Below, in pieces: positions 31,238-40,719 of a stretch of 64,000 nt of DNA. Where the stretch lies: NCBI GenBank assembly GCA_910587635.1, contig CAJUNB010000003.1:62001-126000 (forward strand). The letters are read 5' to 3'. Position numbers and translations under genes: made by a program. The DNA is from an uncultured Lachnospiraceae bacterium (GTDB taxonomy: Bacteria > Bacillota > Clostridia > Lachnospirales > Lachnospiraceae). The notes under the pieces were generated by a model. It was not told the DNA's origin, searched no databases, and worked only from the letters and a program-made list of their open reading frames with translations. The stretch's first letter is position 1, and each line of letters starts with the position of its first letter.

Positions 31238-34174
31238 TTATACGAAATCCTTCTCTCGTAATACGATCATATCTTCATCGTCATAACGCTTTCCAAAAAG
31301 TACATCCATGAAATGCGACATATTCTTTCTTCCCGCATGATAAATAGCTTCATCTATAATTTCTTTTACCTCTTTCGTCGTCACAGAATGTTCACTTGTC
31401 TGCATTTCCGCAATTCTTGTATACAATGCCAATACGCCCAGTTCATCGATAGCATGTTCCTGTTCCAGTGCATATCTCTTTCCAAATAATACAAGGGAAT
31501 CGTTGTCCAGCGCTTCTATATCAATCCGCAAATTGAAATTCTGATACAGGATCTTATAATTCTCCAACAGTTTATTCATGTTTATTTTTGTATCTTCCAG
31601 AATGACAATAATGCCCTGTTTCTCCTGCTCCAAAAAGTTCACCATAGAGGAAATTGTCGCTTCTTTCAACTCTCCTGCGCCTTCAATAATCAAAGCACCA
31701 TTATTCAACTTTTCAAATGTTTTTCCAATATCTTTATGGTTCAATGCCTGTCCAGTAATTTTGGCCATTCTGCCGGAAAAATTCCGATCCGTCATCTGTA
31801 CATCTTTTACGATATTTTTTGCCAGTTTCACAGAACCCATTCCTGCTTCTCCGGTTAAGATCACATTACCGGTACAGGAAGCCAGGCTGATCCGATCCAG
31901 AGTGTCCAGTATCTGTTCTTTTGTCGTCTTTGTCTGGATAAAAGGACCAAACAGTTTCTTTTCTTCCAGTGTCATTCCTCTGGAAGCTTTCTCCTGCTTT
32001 TCTTCTTTTTTATTGTTTTTAACCGCTCTCTCTTTTTTCTCTTTTTCTCTCTCTCCGGGAACGGCATCCTGCGCGGCCGCTGCTACTTCCTCTTCTGTGG
32101 AATTTTCTCCATCGACACTTTCTTCTACTTTGGCAATTTCTGTTTCTCCGCTGCCTTCTTCTTTGACAGAGTTTTCTCCGTCTTTCTTCTCTTCCGACCC
32201 GGCAATCTCATCCGGCTCATCTCCCTCTTTCAAGGTCTCTTCCTTTTCCACATCCGTTGTCTGTACCGTCTCTTCCGGCTCCGCAGCTCTTCTTACTGCT
32301 TCCTGTGTTTCCTCAGAGAACTGTTCCGTCATCGTCTGTTCTTTGATTTCTTCCAGTTCCTCTACCTCGGGAAGCTCTTTTTCCGCCAGATGATCCAGAT
32401 CTTCCAAAAGCCCTTTTTTCCTGGATTCATCAAACTGAAGGAAGATTTCCCCCGTCTGTTCCATTACCCGCTGCCTTACGGCTTCTGCACGTTTTTCTTC
32501 ATTCTCTTTTTTCAGTCTCTCCCATTCCAGAAGGATGTCATTAAAACTCATCTGACCAGTGATCTGTTTTTCTATCTTGTCCTTTGCAGAAACAGCCAGA
32601 CTGATCTGTCCGTCGTATTCCTGGGATAACAGTCCGTCAAAGTTTTCATTTTTCTGATGAGCCATGCTTTCCGCGGAAGGCATCTTTACCTTTGCTATCG
32701 TTTTTTCTTCCGGATTTTTTATCTCGCTGCCATTTTTATCGTTTTTTTCCTTTTTTTTGGTATTATAGGTTACTTTTTCCGGATCTGTATAATAACTCAG
32801 ATGCGGCCGGGTATCTGCTATCGCTCCCTGCACAATTTTAGGAATTTTCTCCGATTCCCTCATCTTCACAATTTTCGGTGATTCTTCTATGTAGGGAAGC
32901 TCTACCGTATCTGGGTCTTCAAAGAATACTTCCTCAGAATCGGGAAGAACTTCTTCTGTCTGTGCAACCTCTGGCAGTTCACCTGTATCCTGCATCATGT
33001 TCATAAGAATTTCCTGTGTAAATTCTCCCGGAATATTTAAATCTGTTCCTTTCCTTGCGCCTATGCCCATGTCTGCTCCCGATGTATTTCCACCCTCTAT
33101 GTACTCATATTCCGTCTGAGGCTCATTGATATCAAATTCAACTGTTTCATAGCCTTCTCCGGTCTCATATCCTGCTTCATAGCTTCCTGTATCATATCCG
33201 GCCGTACTGAACTCTTCTGTATCAAAGCTCTCCGTATCATATCCGATGGCATGATATTCATCCACCTGATATTCTCCTGAATCGTATTCCCCAGTATAGC
33301 CTTCCAACATTTCTGGCTGTCCCTGCGATTCATAACCTTCCGTCCCGTCCATGTCATACGATTCATTTACTGCCAAATATTCCATTGTAGACTGTTCCTG
33401 GAAAGAAGGATTTTCTTCTCCCAACACCTCTTTCATACTTTCTGCCAGTTCTTTTTGTAAGTTGATTGTAGCGTATTCCCCTACATTCACTGGCTTTATT
33501 TCGATATCCAGATCATCATCTATAATAGGAGCAACGGTAGCAGGTGCTGCCTTTCCTGTTATTTTCTTATATTTTTTCTGCTGTTCTGTCGATAAAGGCG
33601 CATGGAGCATTTTTAATTCCATTGCCTTCGTGACATATTTCCCTTCTCCAAACCAGAGAATCAGCTCATCACATTCTTCCACACATTTCGTACTGAGTCC
33701 GATACGATGGTATAAATAAGCCAGCTCATAGGCCCATTTTTCTCTGTACTCCCGCCGTTTCAATTCTTCCAGCACGGCAATTCTTTCTTCCAACGTAACT
33801 TCCTGCGCCTCATACAGCTTATATTGCAGTACATATCTCCCATTGTCTCTTGGCGCTGTCTGAACAAACTCTTTGTAATATTCCACTGCATGCACCACAT
33901 CATCCAGCTTGATCGACAATTCACAGAGAGAATACAATATCATTCTTCCTCCGGGATGACGCTCATAGGCAAGGAGCAATATCTCCTTGCTTTCTTCATA
34001 TTTTCGGTTCATTTTATACAGATCACTGACCATACAGAGCATATTGATATTTCTTACTTTCCGCCAGTCAATATTATCTGCAATTTCCATTGCTTCCGCA
34101 TATTTTTTTCTCTCAATCAGGGTCTTGATTTCCTCTGAGCGTATTTTATATTCATATTTATCCAACGTATTCAC
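31238..34174 (-). CDS. Large TPR protein with degenerate AAA-like C-terminal domain
   Basis: 978 residues, no signal peptide. Residues 1-210 are TPR-like helical repeats (YEESKEILLLAYERHPGGRMILYSLCELSIKLDD). Residues about 215-440 are an acidic, Tyr/Gly/Glu-rich disordered region with repeated YDTxS/YDSG units, followed by a very charged coiled section (about 480-720). The last 250 residues resemble an AAA domain, but Walker A reads GEAGMGSVKLAK, lacking the normal GK[ST], and Walker B reads ALIIEGAGEL, without the DE pair. It may bind but probably does not hydrolyse ATP. The arrangement suggests a scaffold. Function is unknown; next to glgB and rsmA. Confidence 0.6.
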   Translation of the reverse strand: MNTLDKYEYKIRSEEIKTLIERKKYAEAMEIADNIDWRKVRNINMLCMVSDLYKMNRKYEESKEILLLAYERHPGGRMILYSLCELSIKLDDVVHAVEYYKEFVQTAPRDNGRYVLQYKLYEAQEVTLEERIAVLEELKRREYREKWAYELAYLYHRIGLSTKCVEECDELILWFGEGKYVTKAMELKMLHAPLSTEQQKKYKKITGKAAPATVAPIIDDDLDIEIKPVNVGEYATINLQKELAESMKEVLGEENPSFQEQSTMEYLAVNESYDMDGTEGYESQGQPEMLEGYTGEYDSGEYQVDEYHAIGYDTESFDTEEFSTAGYDTGSYEAGYETGEGYETVEFDINEPQTEYEYIEGGNTSGADMGIGARKGTDLNIPGEFTQEILMNMMQDTGELPEVAQTEEVLPDSEEVFFEDPDTVELPYIEESPKIVKMRESEKIPKIVQGAIADTRPHLSYYTDPEKVTYNTKKKEKNDKNGSEIKNPEEKTIAKVKMPSAESMAHQKNENFDGLLSQEYDGQISLAVSAKDKIEKQITGQMSFNDILLEWERLKKENEEKRAEAVRQRVMEQTGEIFLQFDESRKKGLLEDLDHLAEKELPEVEELEEIKEQTMTEQFSEETQEAVRRAAEPEETVQTTDVEKEETLKEGDEPDEIAGSEEKKDGENSVKEEGSGETEIAKVEESVDGENSTEEEVAAAAQDAVPGEREKEKKERAVKNNKKEEKQEKASRGMTLEEKKLFGPFIQTKTTKEQILDTLDRISLASCTGNVILTGEAGMGSVKLAKNIVKDVQMTDRNFSGRMAKITGQALNHKDIGKTFEKLNNGALIIEGAGELKEATISSMVNFLEQEKQGIIVILEDTKINMNKLLENYKILYQNFNLRIDIEALDNDSLVLFGKRYALEQEHAIDELGVLALYTRIAEMQTSEHSVTTKEVKEIIDEAIYHAGRKNMSHFMDVLFGKRYDDEDMIVLREKDFV

Positions 34175-34262
34175 CTCATACGGAATTGTACAATTTTACA
34201 CAATAACCCATTTTCACACTATTTTTAGTGTACCATAGGGCATTGTATAAGTCAAAAGATGA

Positions 34263-35129
34263 TTAGAGATTCTCTGCCTCCTGCAATAGTTTTCCAAGTT
34301 GTACAAACTGAGAAAGGGTAAGGGCCTCTCCCCGGATAGACGGACTCAATTTCATTTTTTCCAAAGCCACTCCCACCTGCTCTTTTGTCAGATTTCCACC
34401 CATATTATGAAACAGGCTATTGACAAGGGTTTTCCTTCTCTGTCCGAAAGCTGACCGAATCAGAGAAAACAGATATGCTTCATTTTCTGCCTGTACCGGA
34501 TTTTCATCTCGCCTCGTCAGGCGGATTACAGCGCTTTCTACATTTGGCCTTGGCATAAAGCAATGGGGAGAAACAAAAAAGAGCACCTCTGGTCTGGCAT
34601 AATACTGGACAGCCAGGGACAGCGCTCCATAATCTTTCGTTCCCGGTCCGGCCTGCATCCTGTCAGCCACTTCTTTCTGTACCATAATCGTAATACTCTG
34701 AAACGAAATACGGCTTTCTAACAACCCCATGATAATCGGCGTAGTTATATAATAGGGAAGATTGGCTACGATTTTCAACTGCCTCCCATTCCCTTGCATT
34801 AACGCTTTTACATCTACTTTTAATATATCTTCGTTGATAATATGCACATTGCCATAGCAAGAGAGCGTATCCTGCAAAACGGGAATGAGCGTCTTATCAA
34901 TTTCCACAGCAATAACTTCTCCTGCATGTTCCGCCAGATACTGCGTCATCGTACCAATCCCCGGTCCGATTTCCAACACAAGATCTTCTTTTGTGATCTG
35001 AGCCGCCTCTATGATTTTTTCCAAAATGTTGCTGTCAACCAAAAAGTTCTGCCCATATCGTTTCTGGAACTGAAGTTTATATTTTTTCAATACTTCTATT
35101 GTTTTTGTCGGATTCCCTAACTCTGCCAT
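34263..35129 (-). CDS. rsmA: 16S rRNA (A1518/A1519) dimethyltransferase RsmA (KsgA)
   Basis: 288 residues. Rossmann SAM-binding motif EIGPGIGTMT (about 50-59), acidic residue after VIAVEIDK, catalytic motif NLPYYITTPIIM (about 124-135) and a C-terminal helical domain typical of the family. It makes m6-2A at two adjacent adenosines in helix 45 of 16S rRNA; loss confers kasugamycin resistance. It follows TatD on the same strand with 51 bases between, the common Firmicute order tatD-(rnmV)-rsmA, here without rnmV. Confidence 0.96.
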   Translation of the reverse strand: MAELGNPTKTIEVLKKYKLQFQKRYGQNFLVDSNILEKIIEAAQITKEDLVLEIGPGIGTMTQYLAEHAGEVIAVEIDKTLIPVLQDTLSCYGNVHIINEDILKVDVKALMQGNGRQLKIVANLPYYITTPIIMGLLESRISFQSITIMVQKEVADRMQAGPGTKDYGALSLAVQYYARPEVLFFVSPHCFMPRPNVESAVIRLTRRDENPVQAENEAYLFSLIRSAFGQRRKTLVNSLFHNMGGNLTKEQVGVALEKMKLSPSIRGEALTLSQFVQLGKLLQEAENL

Positions 35130-35180
35130 AGATAATCTCTTTTCCTTCTACATGCTTAACTGCACTGTCCTATCATGTCG

Positions 35181-35984
35181 CTATCTGTCATTCTTATTTT
35201 CTGACGATACCTGCCCGGCTTTTATTCCAAATAGTTTTTCTCCGTTCCGCCTCGTGATTTCTGTCACATCTTCACAGGACATTGCCTTAATACGGGCAAT
35301 CTCTTCCACAATATAAGGAAGATTCAAAGAACTGTTGCGTTTTCCCCTGTTGGGGACCGGCGCCAGATAAGGACTGTCCGTTTCCAGTACGATTTTTTCT
35401 ATTGGAAGCCAGTCTACTACTTCTTTCAGTTTTTTGGCATTGGGAAACGTAACGACACCACCAATACCGAAATAAAAATCATATTTTAAAAACTCCGCCG
35501 CTATTTCCTTCCCATAAGAAAAACAATGGACAACCCCTCTTTGCTTCCCATTCCAGACAGCTTTTAATATATCCAGCGTATCTTTTGCAGCTTCCCGGGA
35601 GTGGATTACTATTGGCAGATTTATCTCCTGTGCCAATAAGAGCTGACGTTCAAACCATTTTTTCTGAACTGCCGCTTCGGGATCTTTCCAGTGATAATCC
35701 AGTCCGATTTCTCCCACTGCCACTATTTTTTCATGAAAACATTGCTCCTTTAGCCACAAAAAATTGTCTTCTGTCAGTTCCTCTGTCTCACTTGGGTGAA
35801 TCCCTACGGCTCCATATAGATAAGAATATTTTTTTGTCAGTTCTATTGTCTTTTTTACAGATGCTATATCTGAACTGATATTTACTGCTATCCCAATCCC
35901 ATTTTCAGGAAAACTTTTTATCAACTGATCTCTGTCATCATCAAAAGCTTTATCATCATAGTGCGCATGCGTTTCAAATATCAT
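35181..35984 (-). CDS. TatD family metal-dependent hydrolase/DNase
   Basis: 267 residues. Metal-binding residues of the family are all visible: HAHYDD at residues 6-11, GIHPSE (about 72), GEIGLDYHW (about 92-100), VIHSREA (about 126), VHCFS (about 152), and LETDSPYLAP (about 200). TatD proteins are two-metal 3'-5' exonucleases or deoxyribonucleases in the cytoplasm, and also act on D-aminoacyl-tRNA analogues in some species. AUG start with AGAGGAA upstream. Placed before rsmA. Confidence 0.93.
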   Translation of the reverse strand: MIFETHAHYDDKAFDDDRDQLIKSFPENGIGIAVNISSDIASVKKTIELTKKYSYLYGAVGIHPSETEELTEDNFLWLKEQCFHEKIVAVGEIGLDYHWKDPEAAVQKKWFERQLLLAQEINLPIVIHSREAAKDTLDILKAVWNGKQRGVVHCFSYGKEIAAEFLKYDFYFGIGGVVTFPNAKKLKEVVDWLPIEKIVLETDSPYLAPVPNRGKRNSSLNLPYIVEEIARIKAMSCEDVTEITRRNGEKLFGIKAGQVSSENKNDR

Positions 35985-36070
35985 AGAATATTCCTCTGTA
36001 TTACTTTCTGCTCAAAATCATTCCTATAAAACACTTTTTTTATAAAAATTTAATTTTTTTTAAAAATCAC

Positions 36071-36099
36071 TTGCAAATCAAAAAATATTATACTATAAT
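36071..36099 (+). promoter_or_regulatory. Sigma-A promoter for tRNA-Lys
   Basis: -35 TTGCAA (36071-36076), 17-base spacer, -10 TATAAT (36094-36099); the transcript would start near 36106, 25 bases before the tRNA. Confidence 0.75.
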
Positions 36100-36130
36100 C
36101 ATGAATATGTTGTAAATATTTAATTGTTTT

Positions 36131-36203
36131 GCGCCTTTAGCTCAGTTGGTAGAGCACCTGACTCTTAATCAGGGTGTCCAGGGTTCGAGCCCCTGAAGGC
36201 GCA
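36131..36203 (+). tRNA. tRNA-Lys (anticodon CTT)
   Basis: Cloverleaf of 73 bases without an encoded CCA. Acceptor stem GCGCCTT pairs with AAGGCGC; the T loop contains TTCGAGC; the D loop is AGTTGGTA. The anticodon loop CTCTTAA puts CTT at 36164-36166, which reads AAG lysine codons. Discriminator base A at 36203. Followed by a terminator. Confidence 0.97.
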
Positions 36204-36210
36204 GGTAGAG

Positions 36211-36255
36211 GTGCCATTTTTGAGGATTTTTTGCTTCGGGGATGGCACTTTTTTT
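36211..36255 (+). terminator. Terminator of tRNA-Lys
   Basis: GTGCCAT (36211-36217) pairs with ATGGCAC (36242-36248), followed by seven T residues. Confidence 0.85.
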
Positions 36256-36301
36256 GTTCCGGTAATTTGAATATCCTAAGTTTTTTTATAAACAGAGCAT
36301 T

Positions 36302-36334
36302 AAAAAATGCAGGACCCTCTGCCCTGCATTTTTT
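36302..36334 (-). terminator. Rho-independent terminator after lipoprotein gene
   Basis: 12-base arms AAAAAATGCAGG and CCTGCATTTTTT; on the minus strand the stem ends in a six-base T run directly downstream of the lipoprotein stop. It is symmetric and could also act on the plus strand. Confidence 0.8.
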
Positions 36335-36342
36335 ATTCCAAA

Positions 36343-36942
36343 CTACTGATTCTGCATTTTCTCAAATGTCTTTTCAGACATCTGAACTGAAAACGAATCC
36401 AGCTCTCCGCCGCTGGTAGCACCTTCCTTAAATCGAAGCACCCCATTTTTCACCTGCGCAATATAGGCAACAGACGTCGTAGTATCGTCGGTTTTTGCCT
36501 TCCACTCTTCGGAAGCATAGTCAAATGTCATATCCTGGATATCCACACCGTTGTAGGAAGCCGTTACTTTTTCTGTGGAACTTTTTGAAAATGAAACAGA
36601 TTTTAGAATTCCTTCTGTCATTGATAATTCCATCTCTTTGTTGATATTGGTGCTGCCATTCCAGGGAACAGCCACATATCCCCAAAATTGATTGCCGGCT
36701 TCTTTTGCAAAACTATAATAAAAACTGATGTATTTATCTCCGTCTCTGGCAACATCCTGTACCGATTCTAAATAGATTTCATATCCCTGATCTACAATGT
36801 CCTGAACTGTTGTCTCTCCCAACACCACCGTATATCCGTCTATGGTAGCCTCCATAGGAGCTTCCGGCGCCGTAAGACCACATCCCATAAGTCCACATAC
36901 AAGGACCAGTGTTAGCAAAATTGACGCAATTTTCGTTTTCAT
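36343..36942 (-). CDS. Lipoprotein of unknown function
   Basis: 199 residues. Signal peptide with lipobox LMGC at residues 18-21, so the mature N-terminal Cys21 is lipid-modified and anchored outside the membrane. The rest is a beta-rich extracytoplasmic domain (TVVLGETTVQDIVDQGYEI recalls small repeat lipoproteins of Clostridia). No named family recognised. It has its own terminator and lies 106 bases after the ABC ATPase gene, so it may be the tail of that operon or independent. Confidence 0.75.
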   Translation of the reverse strand: MKTKIASILLTLVLVCGLMGCGLTAPEAPMEATIDGYTVVLGETTVQDIVDQGYEIYLESVQDVARDGDKYISFYYSFAKEAGNQFWGYVAVPWNGSTNINKEMELSMTEGILKSVSFSKSSTEKVTASYNGVDIQDMTFDYASEEWKAKTDDTTTSVAYIAQVKNGVLRFKEGATSGGELDSFSVQMSEKTFEKMQNQ

Positions 36943-37048
36943 TTTTTCTCTCCCTTTTTCCTAAATTCTTTCAGCTTTATCCACTATGCAGATGGATAAT
37001 AATGCCAGTCTAGCACTTTTTTTAAGGGAAGGCAATATATGTTTCATC

Positions 37049-38557
37049 TTATGCGGTCTGAACTGCTTCCGTCAGCGCTGCCTCTGTAATCAAATCACCA
37101 TCTTTTCTGGACAATTCTTTTTTCATTTCTCCATCAGACAGTATGAGAACCCGGTCGCAGAGCCTTTCCAGTTCTTCCATTTCAGAAGAAATGAGAAGCA
37201 CTGCATTATTGTGATCGGCAATAGTACGGATGAGCTGTCCGATAGCCGCTTTGGCTTCCACGTCAATCCCCACTGTGGGATCATCCAATAAAAGAATTTT
37301 GGGCTGTATCAACATACTTTTAGCAAATACTACTTTCTGCTGATTGCCGCCTGACAGATAACGTACTTCCTGCTCTGCTCCCGTACATTTCAAATCCAGC
37401 TTTTCAATCATTTCCTCTGTGCGCTCCAGGCACTTTTTTTCATCTATGAACAGTTTTCTCTTCATTTTTTTCCAAATTGGCAACAGCATATTATATTGAA
37501 TGGAATGAATCCCCACAATACCGCTTTTTCGCCTGTTCTCCGGCACGAAGGAAATCCCCCGCTCAATAGATGTCCAGGGTTTTCCTACGGGAACTTCTTT
37601 ACCCCCAAGCAATATTTTCCCCTTTTCCGGTTTGATCAGACCATAGATACATTTCGCCAGCTCTGTCCGCCCACTTCCCAAAAGTCCTGCAATTCCTACT
37701 ATTTCTCCCGGATATATGGAAAAACTTACATCCCGCACTTTATCTTTCCAGGATACAGACTGTACCTGTAATACTGGAGAAGAATAATCCACAGGTTTGG
37801 CCGGTGCCAGATATTCCTGCTGGAGTTTTTTCCCAATCATAGCCTCCACCATATCTGAAACAGACAAATCTGTCGTAGGGCTGTCCAGTTCTACAATTCC
37901 ATTTCTGAGTACCACAGCCCTGTCACATATTTTCATAATCTCCTGCATATGGTGAGAAATAAAAATAATGGCAATCTTTTGTTCTTTCAGCTTTTCTATA
38001 AAAGAAAACAGAAGCTGTATTTCCTTATGAGTAAGGGAAGCGGTAGGTTCATCTAATATAAGTACACTTGGCTTTTGCATCAATGCTTTTACAATTTCCA
38101 CGAGCTGCTGATTTCCTATAGATAAATTTTCCACCGATTCACCGGGATCGATTTCGATACCAAATTCCTGAAACGCCTCTTTGGCCTTTTGAATGCTCTG
38201 TTTGTCATCGATCAATCCCGCCTTTTTCATTTCCCGATTCAAAAACAGATTTTCCGCAACTGTCATCGTGGGAATCAACGAAAATTCCTGATACACCATA
38301 GCGATATGACATGCCGCCGCATCTGCTGCATCTTTTATAACCACTTCTTTTTCATCCACATGAATCGTCCCTTTATCCAGTCTGTACACACCGGTAACGA
38401 TTTTCATCAATGTGGATTTACCGGCACCATTGGAACCGAGCAGTCCCAATACCTCTCCCTTTTTGATGCCAAAGGTAATTCCCTTTAGCACTTCATTTTT
38501 AAAGAAAGACTTATGAATATCCGTCAGCTGAAGGGCATATCCTCTTTCTTCTACCAT
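37049..38557 (-). CDS. Ribose/galactoside-type ABC transporter, ATP-binding subunit (double)
   Basis: 502 residues, two ABC domains as in RbsA/MglA. First domain: Walker A GSNGAGKST (about 39-47), signature LSIGNQQ, Walker B LILDEPTAS. Second domain: GLLGSGRTEL (degenerate Walker A, typical for these proteins), LSGGNQQKV, LLLDDPTVG. It drives import of a sugar-like substrate through the permease at 39758-40696. Its start overlaps the YhfX-like gene by seven bases, so they are coupled. The substrate cannot be derived from this subunit. Confidence 0.93.
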   Translation of the reverse strand: MVEERGYALQLTDIHKSFFKNEVLKGITFGIKKGEVLGLLGSNGAGKSTLMKIVTGVYRLDKGTIHVDEKEVVIKDAADAAACHIAMVYQEFSLIPTMTVAENLFLNREMKKAGLIDDKQSIQKAKEAFQEFGIEIDPGESVENLSIGNQQLVEIVKALMQKPSVLILDEPTASLTHKEIQLLFSFIEKLKEQKIAIIFISHHMQEIMKICDRAVVLRNGIVELDSPTTDLSVSDMVEAMIGKKLQQEYLAPAKPVDYSSPVLQVQSVSWKDKVRDVSFSIYPGEIVGIAGLLGSGRTELAKCIYGLIKPEKGKILLGGKEVPVGKPWTSIERGISFVPENRRKSGIVGIHSIQYNMLLPIWKKMKRKLFIDEKKCLERTEEMIEKLDLKCTGAEQEVRYLSGGNQQKVVFAKSMLIQPKILLLDDPTVGIDVEAKAAIGQLIRTIADHNNAVLLISSEMEELERLCDRVLILSDGEMKKELSRKDGDLITEAALTEAVQTA

Positions 38558-39747
38558 TCAGGCCACCCGACCCTTCTTCCATCTGTGAAATAGATTCCTT
38601 CTACTTTTGGCTCATTTTTAGAGATACCGCTAACCGGCACCACGTAAGCTCTCGTAACAAACATCTGGGCCCGGAAGCCAAAGACAACCGTATCTCCCAC
38701 ATTGATTTTCTGTTCTTTTCCCGGGTTCAATATGCCGTAATAATCAATTGCTTTTGGTTTCGGCATTTCACAGGAAATCCGGCATTTGAGCGCATCATCT
38801 CCATCCCGGCCCACACAGGCCTGTACATCATAGTCATCAAAGACAGGATCAATGTACATGCCGCCTCCATAACAATAGGGTTTCCCTCCATAAAAATGAG
38901 AAACTTCAGAAACGTAAATATATCCTGGCATCTCCGGCATATCTTCATAAGCATGAATTGGTGTTGTACCGGTCAGACCATGTCCTGGCTCCACCTGTAT
39001 GACACCGTCTTCAGCAAGCCTTTTAAAAATATGACTGGAAGTGGTTCCCGGGGCATTTACTTCTATCTCAGGATATCCATGGTTTCTGAGATAATCCGCA
39101 GTCTTTATCAAAGTATTATAATTATGTGTAGCTTTCACCGTTTTACTTTCCACATCATAGAGCTGGGCAGGAAATGTGGCAATTCCCGCAAAATGAAGGC
39201 CTTTCATTTGCTGAATTTCTTTTGCAGTTTCCAATATCGTCTCTGTTGGGAATCCGGCCTCATGTCCCCGGTAAAAAGAATCATCTTCTCCGAATATCCT
39301 GACCATAATATTCTGTTCTCTGCCTGAATCTGTTACTTCTGAGACCGCTTTTGCCTTCTCAAGGTTATATACCATCCAATAGCGAGGATTTAGTTTTGCC
39401 GCAGCTTTTGTCTCCGCAAAAGGAACCTGTACCAAATGACCCAGATGTCCGATCTCCATACCGGATGCTGTCATCGGTCTTGCATCACTCATATCCACAC
39501 AGACACCCGCGCGGATACCCGCATCCACCATAGCTTTGATTGCCACCGGATTTCTTCCGATCTGTTTTGTCATGGCAAATACTTTCAGATGATACCGTTC
39601 CCCTTCCTCCGCCATTAACTTTGCATTATAGGAAATCGTATCAATATCCAGAACATAGCTGTTAGCAGGAATCAAACCTTTTTGATGGAGCTCAACTCCT
39701 GTCTGAATCAGTTTCGGATTTCTTTGTATTATTTTGTTTAAAAACAT
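38551..39747 (-). CDS. YhfX-like PLP-dependent enzyme
   Basis: 398 residues. Alanine-racemase N-terminal type (fold III) PLP barrel with the lysine region HLKVFAMTKQIGRN (about 52-66), the usual N-terminal YVLDIDTISYNAKLM, and a conserved APGTTSSHIFKRL that could bind the phosphate. C-terminal beta domain present. It matches the YhfX family, named after the E. coli yhf cluster, whose reaction is not settled. Placed between permease and ATPase genes of a sugar importer and seven-base coupled to the latter, so it likely acts on the imported compound. Confidence 0.72.
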   Translation of the reverse strand: MFLNKIIQRNPKLIQTGVELHQKGLIPANSYVLDIDTISYNAKLMAEEGERYHLKVFAMTKQIGRNPVAIKAMVDAGIRAGVCVDMSDARPMTASGMEIGHLGHLVQVPFAETKAAAKLNPRYWMVYNLEKAKAVSEVTDSGREQNIMVRIFGEDDSFYRGHEAGFPTETILETAKEIQQMKGLHFAGIATFPAQLYDVESKTVKATHNYNTLIKTADYLRNHGYPEIEVNAPGTTSSHIFKRLAEDGVIQVEPGHGLTGTTPIHAYEDMPEMPGYIYVSEVSHFYGGKPYCYGGGMYIDPVFDDYDVQACVGRDGDDALKCRISCEMPKPKAIDYYGILNPGKEQKINVGDTVVFGFRAQMFVTRAYVVPVSGISKNEPKVEGIYFTDGRRVGWPEW

Positions 39748-39757
39748 GTTGCCCCTC

Positions 39758-40696
39758 CTAATCGTTTTTTGACTCCCGTAAGCTCAGGGATACGGCCAGT
39801 ATGATAATCAATCCTCTCGCCATCATCTGTTCTGATACCGTCAATCCCATCAGCAGCAATCCATTATTCAACATACCAATCACGATGGAACCGATAATTG
39901 TCCCTACAATCGTTCCTTTTCCCCCGGAAAAACTCGTTCCTCCGATGACCACTGCGGCGATAACAGACATATTGTCGTTCTCACCGAGTGTATATCTGGC
40001 TCCATTCAGCCTTCCTGCGTACAGGATTCCTGCAAACGCTGCCGCCACACCACAAAGTGTCATCGCCCAGAGCTTGATCTGATCTACTTTGATGCCTGAA
40101 TATCTGGCAGTGGACTCATTTCCTCCCACAGCAAGAACTGCCCGCCCAAAAGAAGTCTTTCTGTAGAGAATGTGTCCCAGTATCATAATGACAATCGTCC
40201 AAAGAAATAACGTAGAAATGGGGCCGATGTCCCCGGAACCAAATATGAAGTTAAAGTTCGCATTAATAATAGGTACTGCCTCCAGATTTGTCATTGTCCT
40301 GGCAATTCCGGCAAAAACACTGCTTGTCCCCAATGTAACTAGAAATGCCGGAATCCTCACTTTTGCTACGACAATGCCGTTTAGAAATCCACTGACAAAT
40401 CCTACAAGAAGACCACAGATCGCCGCCGGAATCCAACCTGTCACCCGAAGCATCAAAGCCGTTGTAAGTGCTGACATTGCCACCACCGAACCGGTAGATA
40501 AATCAATCAGACCGGCAGATATGGCAAAGGTCATTCCTACGGCAGCTACTGAAATCATTGCTGTCTGTCTTAATATATTCATGATATTTCCATAGGACAA
40601 AAATCCCCTGTCCCGCAGAATAATTGAAAACACAACCAATACCGTTATGAAACTGATATAAACGATATATTTTTTATAATCAAATTTCTTTGCCAT
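39758..40696 (-). CDS. Ribose-type ABC transporter permease
   Basis: 312 residues with eight to ten transmembrane segments, in the RbsC/BPD_transp_2 family: GMTFAISAGLIDLSTGSVVAMSALT near 55-79, and FSGGKGTIVGTIIGSIVIGMLNNGLLLMG near 255-283. It forms the membrane channel (presumably as a dimer) for the ATPase at 37049-38557 and the binding protein at 40720-41943. ATG with GGACGG upstream. All genes from the ROK regulator down are on the minus strand with short gaps. Confidence 0.92.
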   Translation of the reverse strand: MAKKFDYKKYIVYISFITVLVVFSIILRDRGFLSYGNIMNILRQTAMISVAAVGMTFAISAGLIDLSTGSVVAMSALTTALMLRVTGWIPAAICGLLVGFVSGFLNGIVVAKVRIPAFLVTLGTSSVFAGIARTMTNLEAVPIINANFNFIFGSGDIGPISTLFLWTIVIMILGHILYRKTSFGRAVLAVGGNESTARYSGIKVDQIKLWAMTLCGVAAAFAGILYAGRLNGARYTLGENDNMSVIAAVVIGGTSFSGGKGTIVGTIIGSIVIGMLNNGLLLMGLTVSEQMMARGLIIILAVSLSLRESKND

Positions 40697-40719
40697 TTCT
40701 CTGCCGTCCTTTTCACTTT

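Noticed and set aside
36131..36203. tRNA gene as attachment site of an element
   Set aside because: No integrase lies near and no repeat of the tRNA 3' end is seen in the window.
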